Shown here: piece by piece, positions 1 to 5,143 of the stretch
Layout: each line of letters starts with the position of its first letter
Numbering within the stretch: the first letter of the stretch is position 1
DNA from: JAULUH01 sp032111745
GTDB lineage: Bacteria; Chloroflexota; Anaerolineae; JAAEKA01
Assembly: GCA_032111745.1 (NCBI GenBank)
Contig: JAULUH010000390.1
Span: forward strand, 1 to 6,733
Length of the DNA: 6,733 bases
Direction of reading: 5' to 3'
The notes under the pieces: model-generated
What the model was told of the DNA's origin: nothing
The model's input: only the letters and a program-made list of their open reading frames with translations
Database searches by the model: none
Program-made: the position numbers and the translations under genes

Positions 1-1227
1 GGCCCAGGGAGCGATGCCGGGGTCGCCGGCGGCGCTGCCAAAGACACCAGCGGGTGCCAGGGTGTGGGCCGGGATCTCGCCGCTCCTGGTGGCCTCCGCC
101 ACCAGGGCCGCACGGTCGACGGCGGCGGACAGGGCCCGGCGCACCAGCACATCGTCCAGCGGGGGCCGGGCGTTGTTAAAGTTCAGGACCTCGGTGCAGG
201 GCACCTGGTGCACGGCCAGCTCCTGGTTGAGCTGCGGGTCGGTCCGCACCTGGTCCAGCACGGACGGCGGCACCAGGGTGCTGTCAAGCTTGTGCGCCGT
301 GTAGGCTTCCAGGGCGGCGGCGTCTTCGGCGATCATGGCCAGCTCGATGCGCTGGGCGTTGCCCGGCACCTGGCTCCAGCCGGGCCAGAGGGAATTACGC
401 TCCAGCGTCAGGCTGTCGCCGTGCACCCAGCCGGCCAGGGCATAGGGGCCGTTGGTGACGGCGTGGCCGGCCTCGGTCCAGCGCACGCCCAGGTCCGCGA
501 TCACCTCGGCAGGCACGGGCCGGTTGACCGGCAAGCCGGCGATGGCCGGGAAACCGGCAGCAGGGGCGGCCAGGGTGAACTGCACGGTGGTGTCGTCCAG
601 GGCCCTGACGCCGACGCCTTCCACCAGGGCCTGGACCTCATCATCGCTCAGAAGGGCGAGGTCTGCCGTGTGCAGGGCCTGGCAGCCGGCGATGATGTAA
701 TCCAGGAAGGCCAGCGGTGCGCCGGTGCGCGGGTCGCAGGCCCGGCGCACGGCATAGGCCACGTCGCCGGCCACCACGGGCCGCCGCGCCGCGGCGCCGG
801 TGCTGGGCCGGTAGCCTACCCAGGACACGTCGTCGCGCAGCTGGAAGGTCCACACCAGGCCGTCCTCGGAGACGCTCCAGCCCGCGGCCAGCTCGGGCAG
901 CACGTTGCCCACCTGGTCCGTATCGGTGAGGCCCAGGAAGAGGGCCTCGACGACGTCCTCTGCGGCGCTGCCGGTGGCCAGGGCTGGGTCGATGCTGGAG
1001 GGCTCCACGCCCAGGTTCAGGCGCAGGGTGACTGGCTGCGCGGGCGGCGTGGGGGTAACCTCGACGACGACGGTCTCACGGACGACCCGGACGACCTCCT
1101 GCGTGACGACGACGGTCTCGCGGACCGGGGGCACAGGGGTGGGCGTGCCGCGAGCGCAGGCGGCGACGGCCAGGAGGGCCAGGAGCAGGGTGGCGGCGGT
1201 GAATAGGCTTTTGGTGTTGTTAATCAT
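1..1227 (-). CDS. ABC transporter substrate-binding lipoprotein, family 5 (peptide/Opp-Dpp type), 3' end outside window
   Basis: This is the extracellular binding protein of an Opp/Dpp-type importer: it captures a peptide or similar ligand outside the membrane and hands it to the permease. I translated 409 codons without a stop, from ATG at 1227 to the window edge. Residues 1-24 are a lipoprotein signal: Lys6, a Leu/Ala-rich core and lipobox VAAC with Cys24 as lipidation site. Residues 25-63 are a Thr/Pro/Val-rich tether with a 14-residue repeat (VRETVVV twice). SBP_bac_5 landmarks follow in order: WSVSEDGLVWTFQLRDDVSW (117-136), AGDVAYAVRRACDP (153-166), TNGPYALAGWVHGDSLTLER (258-277) and the region 348-372 with LNFNN and VRRALSAAVDR. 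Family members usually have about 530-600 residues, so about a quarter to a third is missing on the left. No Shine-Dalgarno sequence precedes ATG 1227. An in-frame ATG at 1257 would put a polar, Cys-containing leader before the signal peptide and is less likely. The gene follows oppD-oppF on the same strand after a 239-nt gap. The ligand cannot be read from the sequence. Confidence 0.93.
   Translation of the reverse strand, partial: MINNTKSLFTAATLLLALLAVAACARGTPTPVPPVRETVVVTQEVVRVVRETVVVEVTPTPPAQPVTLRLNLGVEPSSIDPALATGSAAEDVVEALFLGLTDTDQVGNVLPELAAGWSVSEDGLVWTFQLRDDVSWVGYRPSTGAAARRPVVAGDVAYAVRRACDPRTGAPLAFLDYIIAGCQALHTADLALLSDDEVQALVEGVGVRALDDTTVQFTLAAPAAGFPAIAGLPVNRPVPAEVIADLGVRWTEAGHAVTNGPYALAGWVHGDSLTLERNSLWPGWSQVPGNAQRIELAMIAEDAAALEAYTAHKLDSTLVPPSVLDQVRTDPQLNQELAVHQVPCTEVLNFNNARPPLDDVLVRRALSAAVDRAALVAEATRSGEIPAHTLAPAGVFGSAAGDPGIAPWA
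1063..1125 (-). repeat. Internal 21-nt repeat encoding the lipoprotein tether
   Basis: Positions 1063-1083 and 1105-1125 are the same 21-nt sequence with one mismatch, offset by 42 nt (exactly 14 codons). In the minus-strand reading frame each copy encodes VRETVVV within the Val-rich tether after the lipobox Cys. The offset keeps the reading frame, so copy number could change without breaking the protein. This looks like a low-complexity spacer between the membrane anchor and the binding domain. Confidence 0.75.
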
Positions 1228-1264
1228 GCAGGTCGAGGTGGAAGAGTCGCACCCCATGCGAAAA

Positions 1265-1362
1265 GAGATGCTTCGCTGCGTCGCGTGCTCGTACGGACGA
1301 TATGTATTGGCGGCGGCCTCGGCGCTAGCGACGTTGGCGGTTAGAGCCGCTCAGCATGACAA
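1265..1362. repeat. Split palindromic intergenic element (possible interrupted REP-like repeat)
   Basis: The left half (1265-1280, GAGATGCTTCGCTGCG) and the right half (1348-1362, CGCTCAGCATGACAA) together resemble a short imperfect palindrome of the type ATGCT...CGCTGCGCTC...AGCAT, which I recall as a dispersed intergenic repeat in several bacterial genomes. Here the halves are about 67 bp apart. The intervening DNA has an imperfect inverted pair near its ends (1279-1288 with 1324-1333, 8 of 10 positions) and a hairpin at 1337-1350 (GCGGTTAGAGCCGC, one G-T pair). The element lies in the gap between oppF and the binding-protein gene. Identification as a dispersed repeat is from memory; the halves and inverted pairs are directly visible. 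Confidence 0.4.
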
Positions 1363-1386
1363 GGCAAGAGCAGCGCGCCTGGCGTT

Positions 1387-1459
1387 CACGGACCGGCTAA
1401 AGCCTCGACTCCGGTGGTGCGGGGTCTTGCGCACACGGACCGGCTAAAGCCTCGACTCC
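1387..1459. repeat. Perfect 26-bp direct repeat (two copies, 47-bp period) with GGCTAAAGCC core
   Basis: Positions 1387-1412 and 1434-1459 are identical over 26 bp, separated by 21 bp of unrelated sequence. Each copy contains the near-palindrome GGCTAAAGCC (GGCT/AGCC arms around AA) with asymmetric flanks reading ACC on the left and TCGACTCC on the right. The second copy ends 7 bp after the oppF stop codon in the direction of transcription. No run of T follows either core, so they do not look like intrinsic terminators. They are more likely REP-like dispersed repeats, possibly forming hairpins in the transcript between oppF and the binding-protein gene. Two copies are too few to call a CRISPR array, and the 21-bp spacer is too short. 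Confidence 0.8.
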
Positions 1460-1466
1460 TTGGTTG

Positions 1467-2462
1467 CTAGTAGAGCCAGCAGGCCACAAGGTGGCCTGCG
1501 CCTGCTTCCTTGAACTCCGGCTCCTGTTGGCGGCAGACGTCCATGACGCGCGGGCAGCGGGTGCTGAAGTTGCAGCCCACGGGCGGGTTGGCCGGGCTGG
1601 GCACGTCGCCCTCCAGGATGATGCGGCGGCGCTTCTCCTCGATCTCGGGGTCAGGGATGGGCACGGCCGACAGCAGCGCCTGGGTGTACGGGTGCAGCGG
1701 ATTCTCGTAGAGCTCGTTGCGGTCGGTCAGCTCGACGATCTTGCCCAGGTACATCACGGCCACGCGGTCGGAGATGTGGCGCACCACCGACAGGTCGTGG
1801 GCGATGAACAGGTAAGTCAGCCCAAATTGGGCCTGCAGATCCTCCAGCAGGTTGATGATCTGGGCCTGGATGGAGACGTCCAGGGCCGAAATGGGCTCGT
1901 CGCAGACGATGAAATCCGGGTTCACCGCCAGGGCCCGGGCCACGCCGATGCGCTGGCGCTGGCCACCGGAGAACTCGTGGGGATAGCGGTTGACGAAATA
2001 GGGGTTGAGCCCGACGATGCGCAAGAGCTCCTGTACCCGCTCGCGGATCTCCTGCTTGTTGCCGTAGCCATGGACCTCCAGGGGCTCGCCGACGATAGCG
2101 CCCACGGTCATACGCGGGTTGAGGGAGGCGTAGGGATCCTGAAAGATCATCTGCATGCGGCGGCGCTGCTGGCGCAGCTGGTCGCCTTTGAGCAGGGTCA
2201 AGTCGGTGCCGTCGAAGTAGACGTGCCCCTCGGTAGGTTTGTAGAGTTGTAGAATAGCACGGCCGGTGGTGGACTTGCCGCAGCCGGACTCGCCTACCAG
2301 GCCCAGGGTCTCGCCTTTGACCACGGAGAAGTTAAGGCCATCCACCGCCTTGATGTGTCCGATGGTACGCTGGAAGATGCCGGAGGTGATGGGGAAATAC
2401 ATCTTGAGCCCCTGCACCTGGAGGAGCACCTGGCTGCCGTTCGACCCAACCTGGTCGCTCAT
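1467..2462 (-). CDS. oppF: Oligopeptide/dipeptide ABC transporter ATP-binding protein, OppF/DppF type
   Basis: This is the second cytoplasmic ATPase of an Opp/Dpp importer; it pairs with the OppD-type subunit to power ligand uptake. The 331-residue product (start at 2462) carries the complete ABC set: Walker A GESGCGKS (57-64), Q-loop Gln108 in IFQDP, signature SGGQ (165-168), Walker B ending in Asp188-Glu189, D-loop SALD (192-195) and H-loop His222. The C-terminal oligo_HPY region (HPYTQALLSAVP, 257-268) is followed by Cys297, Cys303, Cys310 and Cys328. The insert between the N-terminal strands and DGLNFSV (MYFPITSGIFQRTIGHIKAV, 21-40) is typical of the F subunit rather than D. Length is normal for the family. 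An upstream in-frame ATG at 2492 would add ten residues, but the Shine-Dalgarno sequence supports 2462. It overlaps the oppD stop by 4 nt (ATGA), which implies translational coupling. Whether the substrate is an oligopeptide, dipeptide, metal or sugar cannot be decided, so the oppF symbol is by type only. Confidence 0.95.
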   Translation of the reverse strand: MSDQVGSNGSQVLLQVQGLKMYFPITSGIFQRTIGHIKAVDGLNFSVVKGETLGLVGESGCGKSTTGRAILQLYKPTEGHVYFDGTDLTLLKGDQLRQQRRRMQMIFQDPYASLNPRMTVGAIVGEPLEVHGYGNKQEIRERVQELLRIVGLNPYFVNRYPHEFSGGQRQRIGVARALAVNPDFIVCDEPISALDVSIQAQIINLLEDLQAQFGLTYLFIAHDLSVVRHISDRVAVMYLGKIVELTDRNELYENPLHPYTQALLSAVPIPDPEIEEKRRRIILEGDVPSPANPPVGCNFSTRCPRVMDVCRQQEPEFKEAGAGHLVACWLY

Positions 2463-3442
2463 GCGACACCTCCCCGGACGTCTACCCAACATGCCACCTT
2501 ATGGCCGGGGCCGACGAAATCCAGCGGTGGGTTCTGCTGCAGGCACTTGTCGAGGCGGTAGGTACAGCGGGCGTAGAAGGGGCACCCCTGGGGCAGGTCG
2601 ATCAGGTCGGGCGGTAGCCCCTCGATGGAGCGCAGCCGCACGGGTCGCTCCTCGTCCAGGCGCGGCAGGGAGTTTAGCAAGCCCAGGGTGTAGGGGTGGC
2701 GAGGGTCTTCATAGAGCCTCTTGACCGGAGCCTCTTCGACGATGAAGCCGGCATACATGACGATCACCCGGTCGGCCAGGCCGGCCACCACACCCAGGTC
2801 ATGGGTGATCCAGATGATGGCCATGCCGATGTCCTGCCGCAGCTTCTTGACCAGGTCCACGATCTGGGCCTGGATGGTCACGTCCAGGGCGGTGGTGGGC
2901 TCGTCGGCGATCAGCAGCTGGGGATTGCACGAGAGGCCCATGGCGATCATCACCCGCTGGCGCATGCCACCGGAGAACTGGTGCGGGTAGTCGTCCAGGC
3001 GATTGCGGGCGCTGGGGATGCCGACCAGCTCTAAGAGCTCGGCGCTGCGGGTCCGGGCCTGTTCCTTGTCCATGCCCAGGTGCAGCTCCAGGGCCTCGGT
3101 GATCTGGCGGCCGATGGTCAGCACCGGGTTGAGAGAGGTCATGGGATCCTGGAAGATCATGGCGATGCGATTGCCGCGCACCTGGCGGATTTCGTCGTCG
3201 TCCAGCTTCAGGAGATCCCGTCCCTCGAACCAGACCTCGCCTGCCACCACCTTGCCGGGCGGCATGGGTATGAGGCGGATCAGGGACATCACGCCCACGC
3301 TTTTGCCGCAGCCGCTCTCGCCCACGATCCCCAGGGTCTCCCCCTCCTCTACAGTATAGGAGATGCCGTTGACTGCGTTCACCACGCCGTCCTGAGTGAA
3401 GAACTGCGTGCGCAAGTCTTTCACTTCCAAGAGTGGACCCAT
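2459..3442 (-). CDS. oppD: Oligopeptide/dipeptide ABC transporter ATP-binding protein, OppD/DppD type
   Basis: This is the first cytoplasmic ATPase of the importer and the first gene of the transporter cluster in the direction of transcription. The 327 residues contain Walker A GESGCGKS (41-48), Q-loop Gln98 in IFQDP, signature SGGMRQR (157-163), Walker B with Asp180-Glu181 in LLIADEP, and H-loop His214. The SGGMRQRVMIAMGL signature variant is characteristic of D subunits. The C-terminal oligo_HPY region (RHPYTLGLLNSLP, 248-260) leads into Cys287, Cys293, Cys300 and Cys318, spaced exactly as in the neighbouring OppF. The length matches DppD-like proteins. The start is set by GGAGG 5 nt upstream of ATG 3442. 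The gene is preceded by a long leader and a strong promoter at 3614-3643. It is functionally tied to oppF by the 4-nt overlap. The substrate class is not determinable, so the symbol is by type only. Confidence 0.95.
   Translation of the reverse strand: MGPLLEVKDLRTQFFTQDGVVNAVNGISYTVEEGETLGIVGESGCGKSVGVMSLIRLIPMPPGKVVAGEVWFEGRDLLKLDDDEIRQVRGNRIAMIFQDPMTSLNPVLTIGRQITEALELHLGMDKEQARTRSAELLELVGIPSARNRLDDYPHQFSGGMRQRVMIAMGLSCNPQLLIADEPTTALDVTIQAQIVDLVKKLRQDIGMAIIWITHDLGVVAGLADRVIVMYAGFIVEEAPVKRLYEDPRHPYTLGLLNSLPRLDEERPVRLRSIEGLPPDLIDLPQGCPFYARCTYRLDKCLQQNPPLDFVGPGHKVACWVDVRGGVA
2469..2475 (-). promoter_or_regulatory. Ribosome binding site of oppF (decides start)
   Basis: GGGGAGG on the minus strand lies 6 nt before ATG 2462, inside the end of oppD. 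This favours the 331-residue start over the in-frame ATG at 2492. Confidence 0.85.
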
Positions 3443-3447
3443 GCAGG

Positions 3448-3452
3448 CCTCC
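3448..3452 (-). promoter_or_regulatory. Ribosome binding site of oppD
   Basis: GGAGG on the minus strand is 5 nt upstream of ATG 3442. It fixes the oppD start and marks the downstream end of the leader. Confidence 0.85.
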
Positions 3453-3488
3453 AGGCTAGTGTGATTGTACTGCTGTCGAAGCTGGCGC

Positions 3489-3511
3489 GGCCGTTATGGG
3501 AGTAACAGGCC
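3489..3511 (-). other. Hairpin in the oppD leader
   Basis: GGCCGTTA (3489-3496) can pair with TAACAGGCC (3503-3511) with a single bulged A at 3507 and a 6-nt loop. It lies about 36 nt upstream of the oppD Shine-Dalgarno sequence in the predicted 165-nt leader. No T run follows it on the minus strand, so it is not an intrinsic terminator. A structural or regulatory role is possible but unproven, and I recognise no riboswitch class in the leader. Confidence 0.4.
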
Positions 3512-3613
3512 ATTGGGAAGAGTGCGAAGCCAGGGGATAGCTTGTTTGACACGCGTCGATCAGCCGGCGATTGGAATGGATGCACAGCCGCCACCAGGGA
3601 TGGTCGGAGGTGT

Positions 3614-3643
3614 ATGCTAACACATCACGCCACGGCTTGTCAA
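3614..3643 (-). promoter_or_regulatory. Sigma70-type promoter for oppD-oppF
   Basis: On the minus strand, TTGACA (3643-3638) is a perfect -35 hexamer. An 18-nt spacer separates it from TAGCAT (3619-3614), which has 4 of 6 consensus bases and an extended -10 TGT immediately before it. The predicted start is near 3605-3607, giving a leader of about 165 nt to oppD. The promoter lies just after the anti-sigma stop codon, so the transporter genes can be expressed independently of the sigma operon. I see no U-rich hairpin terminator between the two operons, so read-through is also possible. Confidence 0.65.
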
Positions 3644-3668
3644 ACGCGTGCCGCCGGGGCCTGTTGGA

Positions 3669-4295
3669 TCAGAAACGCGGCGCCCGGGGCAAAACGGGGC
3701 GAACGGCCGGCGAGCGCGGCCGGGGCGGCGACCAGTTCTGGTCCTCAGACGGTTGCACGGCAGCCGTGGGGTTCTTGTGGGCCCTGGACAGGCTGGCGGC
3801 CGCTTCTTGATCACTGGCGGGGCGCACGGCTTCCGATTCCGCCGGAGCCGAGGCCTGGAGTTGACGCTGCTGCTGGCGCAGGCTGGCCTTCAGAGTGTCG
3901 ATATTCTCAAGGGGATCACGGGACGGGATGGAGGTCGCAGGCAGGCTGTCCGCTCCCGCCGGTGTGGGAAGGTCTGCGGGCAAGGGGGTAGTTTCGGTGA
4001 TAGCCGCCGGATGCTCCACCACCACATAGGGCAGTATATTGAGTCCCACCAACAGCACCAACACCATGGCTGCCAGGCCCTGAACCAGCGGGGCGAGCAA
4101 GCTGCCGCGGGAAGGCGCGGCCAGACGCCGGCGGGGACGGGTGGGACCGGCCGAGATCTGGCTGTTGATGCGATGCCAGACGCGCTCAGGTGGCACCACC
4201 CGTCCGGCCTCCTGGCGCAAAGCGTGGCGAATGGCCTGATCCAAGGCGTCGTTCAGGGTGTCTTCGGGCTCAGGCCGAAGCTCTTGCCAATCCAT
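3669..4295 (-). CDS. Putative membrane-anchored anti-sigma factor (partner of the adjacent ECF sigma factor)
   Basis: Position and architecture suggest an anti-sigma factor that holds the adjacent ECF sigma factor at the membrane. The 208-residue product has a cytoplasmic N-terminal part (1-64) rich in charged residues, with the helix-forming stretch LNDALDQAIRHALRQEA and then PPERVWHRINSQI. One transmembrane segment follows at about 66-93 (AAMVLVLLVGLNILPYVVV core). The remainder (94-208) is a Pro/Ala/Ser-rich extracytoplasmic tail with a Gln-rich, possibly coiled stretch (LENIDTLKASLRQQQRQLQ, 129-147). I see no His-x3-Cys-x2-Cys zinc motif, so it is not a standard ZAS anti-sigma protein. 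The start at ATG 4295 is supported by GAGGT 5 nt upstream; an ATG at 4358 would lie deep inside the sigma gene. It overlaps the sigma gene by 26 nt. The function is inferred from context; the sequence alone would only give 'single-pass membrane protein'. Confidence 0.75.
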   Translation of the reverse strand: MDWQELRPEPEDTLNDALDQAIRHALRQEAGRVVPPERVWHRINSQISAGPTRPRRRLAAPSRGSLLAPLVQGLAAMVLVLLVGLNILPYVVVEHPAAITETTPLPADLPTPAGADSLPATSIPSRDPLENIDTLKASLRQQQRQLQASAPAESEAVRPASDQEAAASLSRAHKNPTAAVQPSEDQNWSPPRPRSPAVRPVLPRAPRF

Positions 4296-4857
4296 AAGGT
4301 ACCTCGGAGCCCTGCCTTTCCTCCCCGCCCAGCTCCTGGCGCAACCGGTGGCGGGCATAGTACAGGCGTGACTTCACCGTGCCCACCGGGCAGTCGAGGA
4401 TATAGGCGATCTCCTCCAGGTTGAACTCGCCCAGGTAGAACAGGATGACGACGATCCGGTGGTCAAGGCTAAGGTGGTCGATGGCGGCGCGCACGGTGCC
4501 GGCCAGCTCGCTGCTCTCGGCCAGGCGATCGGGAGCAGCCCTGAGGGGCGTGGCGATGCTCTCCAACATCGTATCCAGCAGGCCGGCGGAGCGCCTCCGC
4601 CGTGCCACGTAGTTGTAGGCCAGGTTGACGGTCACCCGGTGCAGCCAGGGTGAGATGGGGGTGGAGCCATCCAGGCGGTCGATGTTGGCGTGCAGGCGCA
4701 GGAAACAATCCTGCAGGATATCCTCGGCCGCCGCCGGATCGTTGGTAATGGCCACCGCGGTGCGATAGACGTGGCCCTTGTACCGGTCGTAGAGGGCTTC
4801 GAAGGCACGCGTGTCACCGCTGCGGATCTGGTGGATCAACTGTCCGTCGTCAAGCAC
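4270..4857 (-). CDS. ECF-type RNA polymerase sigma factor (sigma70 family, RpoE-like)
   Basis: This is an alternative sigma factor that directs RNA polymerase to a stress- or signal-dependent set of promoters. The 195 residues contain only sigma regions 2 and 4, as in ECF factors. Region 2 begins around FEALYDRYKGHVYRTA (19-34), with region 2.2 AAEDILQDCFLRLHANID (43-60) and region 2.3/2.4 PWLHRVTVNLAYNYVARRRR (70-89). A variable linker spans about 90-118. Region 4 includes LDHRIVVILFYLGEFNLEEI (131-150) and the helix-turn-helix DCPVGTVKSRLYYARHRLRQ (155-174). The start is GTG at 4857. Only a weak AGGGG lies 3 nt upstream, but no in-frame ATG or GTG exists between it and the stop at 4897-4899. 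The downstream anti-sigma gene overlaps by 26 nt, implying coupled translation. A housekeeping-type promoter lies at 4935-4963. The ECF subgroup and the inducing signal are not determinable. Confidence 0.93.
   Translation of the reverse strand: MLDDGQLIHQIRSGDTRAFEALYDRYKGHVYRTAVAITNDPAAAEDILQDCFLRLHANIDRLDGSTPISPWLHRVTVNLAYNYVARRRRSAGLLDTMLESIATPLRAAPDRLAESSELAGTVRAAIDHLSLDHRIVVILFYLGEFNLEEIAYILDCPVGTVKSRLYYARHRLRQELGGEERQGSEVPYGLARASA
4301..4305 (-). promoter_or_regulatory. Ribosome binding site of the anti-sigma gene (decides start)
   Basis: GAGGT on the minus strand lies 5 nt before ATG 4295, inside the 3' end of the sigma gene. It selects the 208-residue start over the in-frame ATG at 4358. 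Confidence 0.65.
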
Positions 4858-4934
4858 GGGCCCCTGGCCTTTTTCAGTATGCAGAGTTCGTTCACTTCAC
4901 GATAGTAACACAGTGGCGCATTCGCACAGGTTCA

Positions 4935-4963
4935 ATTGTACCTGGGGTGGCGGTGGTTGGCAA
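4935..4963 (-). promoter_or_regulatory. Sigma70-type promoter for the sigma/anti-sigma operon
   Basis: On the minus strand, TTGCCA (4963-4958, 5 of 6 consensus) is followed by a 17-nt spacer and TACAAT (4940-4935, 5 of 6). The predicted start is near 4927-4928, giving a leader of about 70 nt before GTG 4857. The pattern is housekeeping-like. I did not find a convincing ECF-type GAAC/CGTC pair that would signal autoregulation. Confidence 0.7.
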
Positions 4964-5000
4964 GCGAGGGGCGCGCCGGTCCCTGGATCACGAACGCACG

Positions 5001-5031
5001 AATGCCCGCTGGTGGGCCGGCGGGCGGCATT
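5001..5031. other. Inverted repeat in the divergent intergenic region
   Basis: AATGCCCGC (5001-5009) can pair with GCGGGCGGCATT (5020-5031) with a 3-nt bulge. It sits between the two divergent promoters, upstream of both, so it is not expected in either mRNA. It could be a protein-binding site or a chance product of GC-rich DNA. Apart from this and the two promoters, I see no gene or other signal in 4858-5143. Confidence 0.3.
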
Positions 5032-5106
5032 CATGGGAGCAGATGCCATTTCATCTCGGAAGGCCCACCGTCCCTGCCGGAACGGCGTCCCACCCCGACG
5101 ATGGCT

Positions 5107-5136
5107 TTGACGGGAGGGGGATGCCTGTGCTAGACT
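5107..5136 (+). promoter_or_regulatory. Sigma70-type extended -10 promoter for the spermidine-synthase-like gene
   Basis: TTGACG (5107-5112, 5 of 6) is followed by an 18-nt spacer and TAGACT (5131-5136, 4 of 6), with the extended -10 dinucleotide TG at 5128-5129. Counting from the -10 hexamer, the transcription start should fall at 5143-5144, the first base of the GTG start codon. This suggests a leaderless mRNA and explains the missing ribosome binding site. Confidence 0.7.
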
Positions 5137-5143
5137 GGCGATC

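Noticed and set aside
64..1206. A 380-codon plus-strand open frame
   Set aside because: It is antisense to the binding-protein gene, whose minus-strand reading carries the lipobox and all family motifs. The plus-strand product is a Gly/Ala/His-rich shadow of GC-rich coding DNA.
1228..1330. A promoter for the binding-protein gene
   Set aside because: I looked for paired -35 and -10 hexamers on the minus strand and found none with acceptable spacing; AT-rich TACATAT near 1300-1306 has no matching -35.
1387..1459. Possible minimal CRISPR array
   Set aside because: There are only two repeat copies, a 21-bp spacer shorter than usual, and no cas genes in the window.
1464..2252. A 262-codon plus-strand open frame opposite oppF
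   Set aside because: It is antisense to an intact ABC ATPase and has no recognisable domain or ribosome binding site.
3541..3650. Opposed TTTGACA sequences on the two strands (3545-3551 plus, 3644-3638 minus) as a pair of face-to-face promoters or operators
   Set aside because: The plus-strand copy has no acceptable -10 at 16-18 nt spacing and no gene downstream. The shared sequence is only about 8 bp, so it is reported only as the minus-strand promoter.
4858..4875. GGCC-CCT-GGCC followed by TTTTT on the plus strand as an intrinsic terminator
   Set aside because: The stem is only 4 bp with a 3-nt loop, and no plus-strand gene ends upstream of it.
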